The notes: generated from the letters alone by a model not told the origin. 64,000 bases of DNA from Marthasterias glacialis (GCA_911728455.2 OU452225.1:25020495-25084494), one strand, 5' to 3'. Positions 1 through 11,353 are shown, counted from the stretch's first letter. Made by a program: numbers and translations.

Positions 1-195
1 GATTACCATAAACTTCACCACAGACATTAAGTAAAAGTTTATTTTGAACTGTATCTAACCTGCTCTTGAATTTTATGACGACGGTCCTTTTTCTTAAAAG
101 CAGACCCTTGGTATCTGTAAATAGTTATTTTAATCAAGTAAATGTAGTTTTATTAATCTAAAATATTTTCCTTTTTCTCTTCAGTCTTTGTACAG

Positions 196-321
196 TGAGA
201 GAAAATTTACATAAAGAATAATCGATGAACAAGTAAGATGCGTCAGACAACTGGACATCGGGATCCTCTAAACCCCCCTCAACATGGGAAGTGAAGCACA
301 AAGAACAGTCTTGTTTTTAAG
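196..321 (+). ncRNA. exon-like segment E1 of a putative spliced noncoding RNA
   Basis: The segment begins after TTTGTACAG and ends at TTTTTAAG followed by gtaagc, a strong donor. Its last ~50 bases closely match a minus-strand segment at 30800-30917, including the donor. Its overall plan (TGAG start, an AACAGTC motif just before the donor) matches E2 and E3 downstream. I see no protein and no conserved frame. Transcription is inferred only from splice signals and repetition; a dispersed repeat that carries splice-like ends is the alternative. Confidence 0.35.
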
Positions 322-813
322 GTAAGCACCTTGTAAGATAGTTTGGCCTTAGAGGGAGAACAACTGTCATTATAAAACTTCTTTCTTTGATTCTATCTGT
401 TGATTGGCCGAAAGTGTGTCACGTGGTGTTGTGTATTTTTACTCTTGCAATGCACACCGACCAAAAGAACTATTAAACGGTACTATCCAACGATAGCCTA
501 TAAACAGATTAATCGAATGGATACCCTGGTACCCTGACTGCATTGACTTCAAGTGTTGATTTAAATGAACTGTGTGACAACCTCGAACTTGGTAAAACGA
601 TCAAATAATACGCGTATTTGAAATACGATATGAGAACGAAAGCAATAAAATTAGTCTGGCACCCCTCTTTCTTTTTGTCAAGATTTCCTGTCAGATTTTA
701 TGTACAGTTGTTTGAAGATTATTTACTATGTACGTACAGTTGTTTAACGAATATTACAACAATAATGGATGATATTGAGGTGTTATAAAACAAATATTGA
801 CTGCTTTATCTCG

Positions 814-892
814 TGGCGTAGTAAAACTTGTCTCTCTCGGTGATCCCCGGAGCCGCCTACCTTCCCTCAAGTGACTAGTTTTACTACGCCAC
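814..892. repeat. short inverted-repeat element
   Basis: GTGGCGTAGTAAAACT at the left is repeated inverted at the right, enclosing about 45 bp of unrelated sequence. The form fits a tiny MITE or foldback; no transposase or clear target duplication is visible. Confidence 0.5.
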
Positions 893-964
893 TCTAAGCA
901 TTCAATATTTGTATACTAGTCCAACATTATTGATACACGCATGGCATTTGGAAAGATAAGGGAG

Positions 965-1845
965 CAAACGGAGAGGGAATGTGAAGACAGGGTAGCTGGG
1001 GCCGTAGAGGGTAGGTGGAGACAGATAGGGTAGGGGGAGATGGATAGGGTAGCTGGGGACAGATGGGGTAGGTGGAGATGGATAGGGTAGGTGGAGACAG
1101 ATAGGTAGGTGGAAACAGATATGGTAGGTGGGGACGGAGAGGATAGGTGGAGATGGATAGGTTAGGTTGGGATGGAGAGGGTAGGTGGAGACGGATAGGG
1201 TAGGTGAAGACGGATAGGATAGGTGAAGACGGATAGGATAGGTAAAGACGGATAGAGGAGGTGAAGACGGATAGGGTAGGTGGAGACAGATAGGGTAGGT
1301 GGAGACGGATAGGGTAGGTGGAGACGGATAGGGTAGGTGAAGACGGATAGAGTAGGTGAAGACGGATAGAGTAGGTGAAGACGGATAGGGTTGCTGGGGA
1401 CAGATAGGGTAGGTGGAGATGGATAGGGTAGGTGGAGATGGATAGGGTAGGTGGAGACAGATAGGGTAGGTGGAGACGGATAGGGTAGGTGGAGACGGAT
1501 AGGGTAGGTGAAGACGGATTAGGGTAGGTGGAGATGGATAGGGTAGGTGGAGACAGATAGGGTAGGTGGAGACGGATAGGTAGGTGGAAACAGAGAGGGT
1601 AGGTGGGGACGGATATGGTAGGTGGAGACGGACAGGGTAGGTGGAGACGGACAGGGTAGGTGGAGACGGATAGGTAGGTGGAAACAGAGAGGGTAGGTGG
1701 GGACGGATATGGTAGGTGGAGACGGACAGGGTAGGTGGAGACGGACAGGGTAGGTGGAGACGGATAGGTAGGTGGAGACAGAGAGGGTAGGTGGAGACGG
1801 ATAGGGTAGGCGGAGATTGGTAGGGTAGGTGGGGACGGATAGACA
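965..1845. repeat. 19-bp minisatellite
   Basis: About 46 degenerate copies of a 19-bp G-rich unit (AGGGTAGGTGGAGACGGAT) stand head to tail. Single-base variants (gagac/gagat, gat/gac) and some shortened units occur. The minus strand is open for 327 codons only because the unit lacks stops there; the predicted Ser/Pro/Tyr/Leu repeat is an artefact of the array. It lies in what would be the intron between E1 and E2. Confidence 0.9.
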
Positions 1846-1943
1846 GATTATAAAAGGGATGTATCAACAAATAGTTATTGATCATATTTAATCTATGAGT
1901 TTTATTAGTCTAACTTATTTCCAATTTTTCTTTTTTTGTGCAG

Positions 1944-2058
1944 TGAGGGGAGATGTTTTTCAAGAACAACTGATGTTCTAGGATAACTGGCCAAGGGGTG
2001 TTCGAGTATGCCGTTGTCAGCTTGGAACTGAAGTACAGAGAACAGTTGTATTTAAAAG
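1944..2058 (+). ncRNA. exon-like segment E2 of a putative noncoding RNA
   Basis: A polypyrimidine tract ending TTTTTTTGTGCAG precedes TGAGGGGAGATG, and the segment ends TTTAAAAG followed by gtaaac. Stop codons occur early in all three frames (TGA, TAA, TAG), so it is noncoding. It is about 80% identical by eye to E3 at 2836-2954, including acceptor, donor and the following intron start. Confidence 0.45.
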
Positions 2059-2369
2059 GTAAACACCAGTTGTTAGCATTGTAAGGCATGTGTGGGGTTG
2101 GGTTGAGGGAGAGGGGATAGTGGGACCAAGGTGCTTCAATGTGGAGGCCATAGCAACAGCCAAGAGCACCTTCACCACCCCTCCCCAGACCCTGCTCAGA
2201 ACCCTTGCGCCCCCAACCCCCCAAATTAGATTGAAAAATGCACAAATTAATGGTTCAGTACATTAAATAGCCCCACTAAAGTTATGTGTTTGCCCCTGCT
2301 TGCTCCCGCAAACGAAAATGTCCGGTTACACCATGTACAAGACGGATACAAAAAATGTTCAAAGACACC

Positions 2370-2540
2370 TTTTGAAGGTTTTAAATGACCCCCAGTAAGA
2401 ACCTGTTTACTGGAGAACAAAAGAATGACATGACCAACAAAAGGCTTAATATAAAGGGGCCCTCAACCCAAAGTCTTGGGAGATCGATCAACACTTTCTT
2501 GGGACCAAAACTCGTTTCCCTAGTATGTAGATGTACGCTT
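2370..2540. repeat. dispersed repeat shared with 11330-11470
   Basis: The stretch with AACCTGTTTACTGGA and GAGATCGATCAACAC is closely repeated in the same orientation at about 11330-11470. The 78-codon ORF here is not supported by the second copy. Identity of the family is unknown. Confidence 0.5.
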
Positions 2541-2835
2541 GGTTGCTTGCTATGGAAACAATGGAAAATCTTTTTAATTAAATCATTCAGTCAACCCAAA
2601 TGTATAATACATAATTGTTGAGAAATGTTGATTCCAGTGGGAAAGGCGCTTTTGAAAAGGGGGGGTAAAATCTAAAATGCTTAGGGAGGAATTGTTGATT
2701 AATAGAGGTAAAGTTTGACATTAAAATGTTATGAACAATCTTTATAAAAGGAATGTATCAACAACTAGTTATTGATTATATGTAATCTATGATTTTTCTA
2801 GTCTAACTTATTTCCAATTTTTCTTTTTTGATTAG

Positions 2836-2954
2836 TGAGGGGAGATGTACCTCAAGAACGACTGATGTTCTACTAAGATAACTGGCCAGGGGGATGTCCA
2901 AGTTAGCCTTTGTCAGCTGAGAACTGCAGTACGAAGAACAGTCGTATTTAAAAG
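2836..2954 (+). ncRNA. exon-like segment E3, duplicate of E2
   Basis: It has the same layout as E2: acceptor TTTTTTGATTAG, TGAGGGGAGATG start, AACAGTC near the end and a TTTAAAAG|gtaaac donor. Flanking intron sequence is also shared (GTTATTGATTATATGTAATC before, ACACCAGTTGTTGGGG after), so E2 and E3 arose by tandem duplication of a block of roughly 890 bp. All frames contain stops. Confidence 0.45.
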
Positions 2955-3139
2955 GTAAACACCAGTTGTTGGGGTTAGGTAGATGGAAAGGGGATAGTGG
3001 GATCCAAGTGCCTCAACATGAGAAACCATTGCCACTGTCTTGAAGAAGTTTTATTTTGGCAGACGTGGTTGGTTTGCTTCATTTTACTTCACTTGTGAGC
3101 AGCGGCATAACCTGGGGGTGGGGCTTGAGCCCCTTTTCC

Positions 3140-3900
3140 CTCCCCTGCTCAGAACCCTTGCCGCCCCCTAATGAAATTGAAAATTGCACAAATGAATGGT
3201 TTTATATGTTAAATTACACCATTTGTTAGGCATTGGGGAGTTTATATCTCAGTGATCTATGCCATCTTGAGGAAAAATATGTCTTGAGGCATGTTGTTCT
3301 ATTTGCAAAAGATTTACGTTACTTCAGTAAATGACAATCAAGTAAGAAAGATTATTCACATTACACACTGCTCTTTTCAGTTGGAACTTGTTCATGTTAA
3401 AAGCAGAGAAAAATTATTCAATTTGAGTTAAACTAAGGGAAAACAGGAGGTCCTTGTGTAAGGGGCAAGGGGATTGAGGCCCCCCTACTCAGAACTCTTG
3501 CACCCCCCCCCCCCGCCACAATTGAGATCGAAAAATGCACAAATGAATGGTTCAATACATTAAATAGGCCCAAAATTATGTCTTTGCCCCCCTAATGAAA
3601 ATGTCTGGTTACCCACTGCCTTTGAGATGTTGGGGAGTTCATAAGAATGTCTTTGTTCGAGACGCTACCCTCTAAATACTTTATGCAGCATTTGGGTATC
3701 ACAAAATGCCTAGCTGTCAGAGGGCGTTCTATTTGCAATAGATTTCTGTTACTTCAGTAAATGACAGTCAAGTCTGAACAATTATTCACGGTACACACTG
3801 CCCTCTTCAGTAGGAACTTGTCCATGTTAAAAGCAGAGAAAAATTATTCAATTTGAGCTGAACTAATGAAAAACAAGTTGCCCTTGTGGCCTGACCCCTC
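3140..3900. repeat. diverged direct duplication in intron E3-E4
   Basis: Two blocks of roughly 400 bp (about 3140-3440 and 3475-3890) repeat the same order of motifs: CTCAGAACYCTTGC, TGCACAAATGAATGGTT, a TTCTATTTGCAA segment, CTTCAGTAAATGACA, and AAAAGCAGAGAAAAATTATT. A further copy of the first motifs lies at 2175-2270. No gene is visible. Confidence 0.65.
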
Positions 3901-4089
3901 CGAGATATGGAGAGTCAAATTTTTAATTAAATGACTGTTTAAGTTAAATAAAGTGTATCAATGCGGAGACTGGGTATGAGGAGTAAACTGTTTTAATTAA
4001 AAGTAACTATTCCCACATCAGTTGTCTTTCCCAATAGGTCTTCTACTTCATTTCCAAATCAGATACTCTTGGTCCAAAATAAACTAAAG

Positions 4090-4385
4090 TGCTACCGGTA
4101 GTTGTTTGAATTAAACTTGTACTAAATTCTTTCATTTTTTCCCCCTTCAGACTTGTACCTTGTGCTTGCACTTCCACGATATCATCGTATTCACCAAATA
4201 GATTGCAACCACCTATACACGTCTGCTTGTACGTTTTCTAAGGTAAGTTTATCTCAGTTAGTTATAGGGAAGTAACACTCACGGATTCCTTTGATGTCAG
4301 GCTCATTTAGGCATAGGGGTATACTGAGAAAGACAACTGATATGTGGATACTTGCTAAAGATCAAGATTGAATTCTCCACACCCC
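4090..4385. repeat. ~300-bp duplicated block, copy 1 (contains E4)
   Basis: The block is almost identical to 6210-6510, from GGTAGTTGTTTGAATTAAAC through the exon-like segment to GATCAAGATTGAATTCTCCA. High identity including intron sequence points to a recent duplication about 2.1 kb apart. Confidence 0.85.
4151..4242 (+). ncRNA. exon-like segment E4
   Basis: The acceptor TTTTTTCCCCCTTCAG is excellent and the segment ends TTTTCTAAG|gtaagt, a consensus donor. One frame (third base on) is open across the whole segment, but neighbouring segments do not extend it into a recognisable protein. It differs from its duplicate E6 at only a few positions. Confidence 0.45.
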
Positions 4386-5273
4386 ACCCACACATCAATT
4401 TCGTTTAACTTTTATGCCTTGGAGAGGAAAGAGGGGGTGAGACCATAAGGCCCTCCTTTTTTGTTACCTCAAACTGAAAAATGTATTGAATTTAAAGTCA
4501 ACAACCAAATTAATGCACACGCTGACACAATGCATTAATTCACTTTGGTTGGGTTTGTTTTACTATCCATAACTAACAGTGAACCAGACGGACGTTGTAC
4601 TTGATTTATTTTATTCATTTAAAACCGTCTTTAGAGAGGGTCACCCATCCAGCAATGCTGATCATTTGGGGACCTCTTATATACAAATATTAAAAAAAAC
4701 CATCAGAGTATGAAGCAAACATAGTTGACAAGCATCTGCAATACTAAGTGAAAGAGATAGAAAATAGCACACATGCTCATAGTTTCCTCAAATTCCACTT
4801 TTATGCTTTGTGTAGACATCAGATAGCTGGAACAAATTGTCACCGGTTTCACAAATGAAAGGGCTTGTCAAAAATCACGTTTTCTACATTTTTGAGGTTT
4901 ATTTTTTCACTCCCTGCATTTGAACATGATTGTAAGCCATCCCAAATTGATGCTTAATCAAATTATGCTAAGTTTCTTGATTACAATAATTTGTAAGTGA
5001 CCATTCACCTCAGTAATATAACTGCATTCTACATTTTCACAAAGAAACGGGCACCCCCATACATGTGCAAAATACATTGTACAAAAACAGTATGAGCACG
5101 TAGGTCAGGTGGTATTTGCTTTTCCTGAAGAGGCCGGCTGGTTTGGTTACTGGGCTTGATCATTCAGGATTTCCAGACATTTTACTGAAGGATGTAATGG
5201 CCTAAAATTTATATTTGTGACATTCATAAAAATGTTTATGATAATTTTTTGTTTGTGTTTTTTATTCCTACAG

Positions 5274-5360
5274 TACAGTGTGCTACATGTAGCTACAGTG
5301 AGATCAACTATCTACAGAGTAAAGTTCCAAAGTCTACCCCAAAAAATCATCTTCAGAAAG
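5274..5360 (+). ncRNA. exon-like segment E5
   Basis: TTTTTTATTCCTACAG precedes the segment and CTTCAGAAAG|gtaaat follows it. Both splice sites are good. No homology to E1-E4 and no recognisable product. Its position between the duplicated E4 and E6 fits the same transcript. Confidence 0.35.
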
Positions 5361-6029
5361 GTAAATACAAGACCGATAAAAAATGTTCAAAGACAATGTT
5401 CAGCGTTGCAGTGTCAAAACTTTGGTGATTCTGGTGGACTTAGAATCTGTCCTGTACAGGATTGGTAAAGCTGATAGTGCAGTATTCTTACTTTGTCTGA
5501 TTAAATATATGAAAAAATCCATCAGCTTAGTAAGGCGACAATACAGAAAAAACGTGCACACTTTTCAGCATGTAAACACTTTGTCCTTAACTTCGATTGT
5601 TACAACCGAAATCAGCTACGTTTTATTTTAGGTTGTCAGATACAGTTTTCTTGAATATGACGGCATTTCAGAGGAAAATGTTTCACAGAAAAATTGGTTC
5701 TAGTATGATCTTCAGAAACAGTACACTTTCAGACTGAATGTTTTTTATCCTTACCAATACTGTATACTGCCTTTTATATAAGCAATGATTTTAATTGGCA
5801 AAAATACTGAAACACTAGAAATGTGCTTGCTCTCTTTCAATCACGATCAACAATATACTAAGCATGTTTGCTTCATACTCTGATTTATGGTGTGAAATTG
5901 GCAATGTCTGACACTACAACATCAGAGAGTCAGACATTTATGTTAACTATGTGAACCCAATTTAAAAAAGGGTACCACACTATTTACCTTTCAGCCTCAT
6001 TTTGGTAACATTATGATATGTAACAAAAC

Positions 6030-6200
6030 AAGAATGTAATAAGATCTTTGAACCAAAATTCTAGAAACAAACTATGAAATCTTTTTAAGCATCAGTGTCT
6101 TTGTTAACGACTTGATTTAAAAAAAAGGTTTTCGATTTTAACTCTATTTCGTCTTTTCAAAGAGTTTGTTTCCTGTCCTTCAGTCATCTTCCTTTTAGCA
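6030..6200. repeat. left arm of ~175-bp inverted repeat
   Basis: The arm from AATAAGATCTTTGAACC to CATCTTCCTTTTAG matches the reverse complement of 6972-7150 with few mismatches. The two arms enclose E6 and E7. A third, more diverged copy, oriented like the right arm, lies at 7190-7340. Confidence 0.85.
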
Positions 6201-6209
6201 AACACTACT

Positions 6210-6510
6210 TTGTACTAGCGGTAGTTGTTTGAATTAAACTTGTACTAAATTCTTGTATTTTTTCCCCCTTCAGTGTGTACCTTCTGCTTGCACTTCCACG
6301 ATATCATCGTATTCACCAAATAGATTGCAACCACCTATACACGTCAGCTTGTACGTTTTCTAAGGTAAGTTTATCTCAGTTAGTTATAGGGAAGTTACAC
6401 TCATGGATTCCTTTGACGTCAGGCTCATTTAGGCATAGGGGTATACTGAGAAAGACAACTGATATGTGGATAGTTGCTAAAGATCAAGATTGAATTCTCC
6501 ACAACCCACC
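6210..6510. repeat. ~300-bp duplicated block, copy 2 (contains E6)
   Basis: This is a near-identical direct copy of 4090-4385, differing at scattered single bases. Confidence 0.85.
6274..6364 (+). ncRNA. exon-like segment E6, duplicate of E4
   Basis: Acceptor TTTTTTCCCCCTTCAG and donor TTTTCTAAG|gtaagt are preserved exactly as in E4. The open frame (second base on) is also preserved but joins E7 in a frame without known similarity. Either the transcript uses both copies or one is an alternative exon. Confidence 0.45.
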
Positions 6511-6737
6511 CACACATAAAACAAGAAAGAGGGAGTGAGACCACAAAGTAACATTATAATATGTAACAAAAACAAGAATGGGCGTACCCTAAAAAGCTTA
6601 GCCCAAGATGAATCCCATCATCCGCAAAAAAACCTATTGCGTCCTCAACTCTGTTTGTTATTCTCAAGAGTTCCTGATGGTATCATCCAAGTATTGATGA
6701 CTGAGTTTTTAATTATTTTTGTTTATTATCGTTACAG

Positions 6738-6976
6738 GCCGCAACCAATTTTACCAAGTGTCAACACACCCTGATGAAATGGCCTCCTACTCTGCTCTGG
6801 TCAACAATGAGACAAATAATCTTATGCGGCTTTGGAACCGTCAACACACATTGCAAGACGATTATCATAATGTAAGCTGATATTTCTACTGAGCCCCTGG
6901 ACAAGATGAAGCAACCTGTTGCATCCTGGGCACCACCGCCATTTTAAGTTGAAATAAACTGTAAATAACTGATGTT
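6738..6976 (+). ncRNA. putative terminal exon E7
   Basis: The segment starts after TATTATCGTTACAG and holds a poly(A) signal at 6953-6958. One frame starting one base before the exon reads a plausible short peptide ending LQDDYHNVS then stop, but the upstream segments supply no matching open frame. A possible donor (CATAAT|gtaagc) near 6870 would allow continuation. The strand and end position are inferred from signals only. Confidence 0.35.
6953..6958 (+). terminator. AATAAA poly(A) signal
   Basis: A canonical AATAAA lies 215 bp into E7 and is followed by AT-rich sequence; cleavage would be expected about 15-25 bases later. Confidence 0.35.
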
Positions 6977-7150
6977 GGCTAAAAGGAAGATGACTGAAGG
7001 ACAGGAAACAAACTCTTTGAAAAGACGATATGGAGTTAAATCAAAGAACCTTTTTTTAAATCAAGTCGTTAACCAAGACACTGATGCCTAAAGAGATTTC
7101 ATAGTTTGTTTATAGCATTTTGGTTCAAAGATCTTATTACATGTATCTTG
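6972..7150. repeat. right arm of ~175-bp inverted repeat
   Basis: Reverse complement of 6030-6200, from CTAAAAGGAAGATGACTG to TTCAAAGATCTTATT. A direct, diverged copy follows at 7190-7340. Confidence 0.85.
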
Positions 7151-7766
7151 AAACTGGAGGACATAAGAACTTATTTTCTATGAAGATGATGACTGAACGA
7201 CAGGAAATACACTCTTTGAAAAGCTGATATGAAGTTAAAATGAAGAACCTTTTTAAAATCAAGTCATCAACAAAGACGGTAATCTTTCAAAATATTTCGT
7301 AGTTAGTTGCTTGAGTTTTAGCTTAAAGATCTTACTTAACAAGATGTTTCTTGAAACTGGAGGAAATGCCAATGAAATGAGTATTACTGAGTATGTTTGG
7401 ATGGAACTTTTAACCTGAAGGAAGACCATGTTAAAAACCTTTTAGCTAAAAACCTAACCTTCTAGTGAGTCGTCAGCATTATTTATTTTAAAAAGATCGT
7501 TTGGACGAGCAAGTCTTTACCTAGAGTTTACTTTGACTTGATGAATAATGTTTTCATAAAAATCTTTTTCAATTTGTGTATACTAAATCGTTAGAACAGT
7601 TTTATGTGTGAAATAAAGGCTGGTGCTATTTAGGGGCAAATCAACTCGACCAAAGGGATACATTGAAGTTGAAAATAAAGTGATAAGTTATGATAATTCC
7701 CCTTTGGTTGATTTGCCCTAACCCTGACTGATGTCTCCTTATTTCAGTTGTCTTCTATACTATAAT

Positions 7767-7902
7767 AGCCGCCATGTTTAGCCACAATGCGACTTGAATT
7801 GGGTGTGTGATTTTTTAGGTCAAAGTTTCAATGCGCAAAATACCTTGCAGGCTAAAAGCGACTTACACACACCCAATTGCATTGTGGGCAAACATGGCGG
7901 CC
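7767..7902. mobile_element. inverted-repeat MITE-like element
   Basis: Terminal arms of about 40 bp (GCCGCCATGTTT at left, AAACATGGCGGC at right, with ATTGGGTGTGTG / CACACACCCAAT further in) enclose about 50 bp. The structure is that of a nonautonomous DNA element. Confidence 0.65.
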
Positions 7903-7905
7903 TGG

Positions 7906-8014
7906 GAGTCCATCTTATCGCGGTGGAACCCACCCCCACCCTGTAGAAACGGCCCCCACATGGGGGTGGTTTCTATAGGGTGGGGGTGGGTTCCACCGCG
8001 ATAAGATGGACTCT
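7906..8014. repeat. 109-bp near-perfect palindrome
   Basis: The left arm begins GAGTCCATCTTATCGCGG and its inverse ends the element. The 45-bp arms differ at one position (CTGTAG versus CTATAG), and the 19-bp centre contains CCCCCACATGGGGG, itself palindromic. It directly abuts the preceding MITE. Confidence 0.9.
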
Positions 8015-8127
8015 CAATATTCGAAAGGGGGGGGGTAGGTTTCGCCTAAATAAGACACAAAATACAGAGGGAGGTACATTTCTCTTTTTTTTTTTTATTA
8101 AAAAAATTTGCCAAAAAAAAATTGCAG

Positions 8128-8218
8128 AGTTGTGCAAACACCTGTGCCTGTCGGTGTCCCCCCTCGGCTACCTGGAACTCGTAGTGACCTACAGTGAGTG
8201 GCCCAAGTGCAATGGTCG
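8128..8218 (+). pseudogene. exon-like protein fragment, copy 1 of unknown family
   Basis: The segment follows ATTGCAG and is followed by gtatgt. It reads ELCKHLCLSVSPLGYLELVV and is GC-rich compared with its flanks. An inverted copy at 11587-11673 keeps the same frame and most residues, which suggests past coding. It lacks a good polypyrimidine tract. I do not recognise the protein. Confidence 0.35.
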
Positions 8219-8447
8219 GTATGTTCTCTGTTCAGTGAAGTTCAATTAGATGTACCACTAGTGGTCTACTTCAATGTTGTAATGTCTTACAAAATCTAAC
8301 GAGCTAGACGCAAATTTGCGCAGTGTTAAAGACGCAGTCTTGAGCAGAAGGTAGTTGTTGCTTGCTTAAATGAGTGATGCCCTCAAGAGTGCTTAGGATT
8401 TCACCTAATGTTGTTTCGCAACCAAGCTGCACTGGTGGTGTCAAGAG

Positions 8448-8610
8448 ATATTGACGCTTGTTCCAATGGGATCCTAACCCAATAGATGATGAAGACGTCT
8501 ATCCAGATGATCGTATGCTGGTCGGTGAAACGTGTTTTGCAATGGCCAAAACTGGATGTACAATGAAGTCGAGTAGCAAAATGACTACAGAAGAACTTAC
8601 TTTTCTCCGA
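8448..8610 (+). pseudogene. second fragment of the same unknown protein family, with stop
   Basis: In one frame this reads RY-stop-RLFQWDPNPIDDED followed by VYPDDRMLVGETCFAMA. The minus-strand ORF at 11162-11353 gives the same pattern without the stop (RYLRLSQWNLDPVDDDD, then FYPVDGMRAGETCFAW). Shared spacing of Q-W, DD-D, YP-D and GETCFA argues for decayed coding sequence. The in-frame TGA marks this copy as broken. Function unknown. Confidence 0.35.
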
Positions 8611-8768
8611 CTTTGATTAAAAACAAAGTCGCAAGTGTGTAAAACAAGTCGTTAAAATTTGTTCAGGATAAATGTCCGATTTAACAGAGATCACATGAAT
8701 TTGGTTTTAGTTGAATGAGTAGTGTGACCTCTTGACTTGATTGCCAAAAACTAACAAAGATGACATTG

Positions 8769-9262
8769 CATTGGATTAAAGATCTAACATTCTAAACCTG
8801 CAACTGCCCTTGACCATAAGTAGTAAACATTTCAAATTGGCTAAGATTTATCAAGACTGACCTAGAAGGAACTTTCTTACTAACTATTGAGACCTCTGCA
8901 ACTGTTAACTAAAGTACAATTTAAAAAGACCATAACCTGTTGTGCAAATTGATACAAACATAACTGATTCAAAAAGGTAATAGAAAAAAGACGTGTGTGA
9001 ATACTGTACCATGAAAAAATACTGTTTCACAAACTAAGACTTTAACGTCAGGATTCTTTCACTTGGTTTGCACTTGAACATTGGCGAGTTTGAATTCATC
9101 TTTCTATATTGTAAAAGCTCTTGGATTTAACCTCAAATTATTAGCTAACAAAATGAGGGACTAATGGGTTCAATGTTCTTTCAAAGATTTACCCCAACTT
9201 CAATGCTCTTCTGACCAAAAGTCAGTAAAAATGTTCCTGAAATTCTCGAATAAAACACCCCT
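8769..9262. repeat. ~490-bp tandem duplication, unit 1
   Basis: The unit starts CATTGCATTGGATTAAAGA and runs to AATAAAACACCCCT. The second unit follows directly. No coding potential. Confidence 0.9.
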
Positions 9263-9685
9263 ACATTGCGTTGGATTAAAGATTTAACGTTCTAAACCTG
9301 CAACTGCCCTTGACCATAAGTAGTAAACATTTCAAATTGGCTAAGATTTATCAAGACTGACCTAGAAGGAACTTTCTAACTAACTATTGAGACCTCTGCA
9401 ACTGTTAACTAAAGTACAATTTAAAAAGACCATAACCTGTTGTGCAAATTGATACAAACATAACTGATTCAAAAAGGTAATGGAAAAAAGATGTGTGTGA
9501 ATACTGTACCATGAAAAAATACTGTTTCAAAAATTAAGACTTTAACGTCAGCATTCATTCAATTATTAGCTAACAAAATGAGGGACTAATGGGTTCAATG
9601 TTCTTTCAAAGATTTACCCCAACTTCAATGCTCTTCTGACCAAAAGTAGTAAAATCGTTCTTGAAATTCTCAAATAAAACACCCC
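9263..9685. repeat. tandem duplication, unit 2 (internal deletion)
   Basis: More than 95% identical by eye to unit 1, but lacking about 80 bp around the stretch that holds CTTGGTTTGCACTTG in unit 1. Diverged pieces of a third and fourth unit follow near 9820-9930 and 10140-10170 (ACACCCCTGTTTTGGGT). Confidence 0.9.
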
Positions 9686-9689
9686 TGCT

Positions 9690-11150
9690 TTGGGTTAAAC
9701 GAGTACAAACATTTTCCAAACATCTGAACACTTTGTTTGTAATAACATTAAAGACGGAAGTTCCAGACGAGGCATTTTCCTCTAAAATTGCAACAAAGTT
9801 CCTGAATTTGACTCGCCTTCAAATTATTAGCTAATAAAATGAAGGACTGAATGTTTAAATTGTTATCAAAGATTGGTCCAAAGTATAGTATGAGTGAAAC
9901 TAACTTAGTTTTTCAAATGTCACACCCCTGTTTTGGGTAAATTGAGTAGCACTTGTTTTTCTTTAAGTGCAAAAAAAAATTGGCAAAACAAAACAAACAG
10001 TTGCTGAAAAAACCTCAAGACACAATTATTTTGGATGTTGCTTAATTTCCTGCAAAACTAGAACGAGGTCGATCCTTTAGGGTCTAACGGATTGACCTCT
10101 GACCATGCAAGTGATAACTGAAACTATAACTTAAGTTTTTCAAATAACACACCCCTGTTTTGGGTGAAAAGAACAGGACTTAATTTCCTCAAGTGTTAAC
10201 AAAACTAACAGTTGACTGCAACAACCTTAAACATTTCCTCTAAACCTTGAGACTGGTTATTCCTTTAAGGCCTAATTGAATGATCTCTGACAATGCAAGT
10301 GATAATTTTAATTTTGGCAGACCAGTTTATGACCTTTGACCCAAGAATGGAGATTTTGGAGTTGTACAGATCAATACACTTTTACATCATTGGATCCAGA
10401 AAAAAACATGCCACTTAATGCTGAACATTATCAAGGCGCCGGTATCCGCCACAGATGGGCGCTCATATTCGCATCGTTTTTTATGACATGTATGCGGAGC
10501 TATGAATAGGACACCTATTTCATGTAGAAACTTGTAAAGTTTTACAAAGTACTTGTATTTCCATGTAGTGCACTTTTAACAACTTATTTTCTAACTTTTT
10601 TTGCAAGGCAATTATTTATTACCTCTTTTGGCTATTAATTTTAAACGTCAAATGTCATCAACTTATTTTACAATAAGTTTTTGTTCTTTTAGGCGTTTTT
10701 AGATAATACCTATTTAAAAGAATTGTGGTTGTTCAAAAGGAAAATTTCAGATAAGACTTTCAAAGCAAAACATTACTTTTCCAATTGTGGAAAACAATTT
10801 TTTTGTATATCTTGTGAATATAATGGAAACACTTTAGCTCTTTTATAGGACTGAACTGCTGCAGTTTGGTCCTACTTGGTTCCATTTTCGAAACTGTGCC
10901 CTCAGATATGATTTAAATGGCAATTTTCCAAGATGTCAGCCAATAACTGTATTAATTATCTTTCATTTGATTATTTTAGTCAAGAACCTTTGTAAAAAAA
11001 ACGTTATCTCCTGCAACGGTTTGCCCTAGACCATGACCAGGCCCTAACCTTGACATATACTCGACCTTTGATTTCCACCTAATACTAACCATCTATGAAC
11101 TAAACTACAAGTAATCCAATGTCATCTTTGGTATAAAAAGGCAATCAAAT
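9690..11150. other. intergenic AT-rich stretch
   Basis: Apart from weak tandem-unit remnants to about 10170, I see no gene, RNA or clear repeat structure here. Confidence 0.5.
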
Positions 11151-11161
11151 GAGTTTTGTTC

Positions 11162-11353
11162 TTACACAGAAATTGTAGACGCTAAGTGGCATGACCAAGC
11201 AAAACATGTTTCTCCGGCCCTCATACCATCAACTGGATAGAAGTCATCATCATCTACCGGGTCCAGATTCCATTGGCTCAAGCGAAGATATCTCAAGGCA
11301 CCTCTTGATGGTCTCAAACGAACCCCAGTACAAACCTGTTTACTAGACAACAA
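11162..11353 (-). pseudogene. fragment of unknown protein family, copy 2
   Basis: A 63-codon frame contains an acidic Asp run and GETCFA, matching the decayed frame at 8448-8610. On this strand it lies downstream of the 11587-11673 fragment, in the same order as the plus-strand pair, so the two loci are inverted duplicates about 3 kb apart. The frame opens with a poorly conserved part and ends soon after GETCFA. Unidentified. Confidence 0.3.

Noticed and set aside
902..1885. 327-codon minus-strand ORF
   Set aside because: It is a translation of the 19-bp minisatellite.
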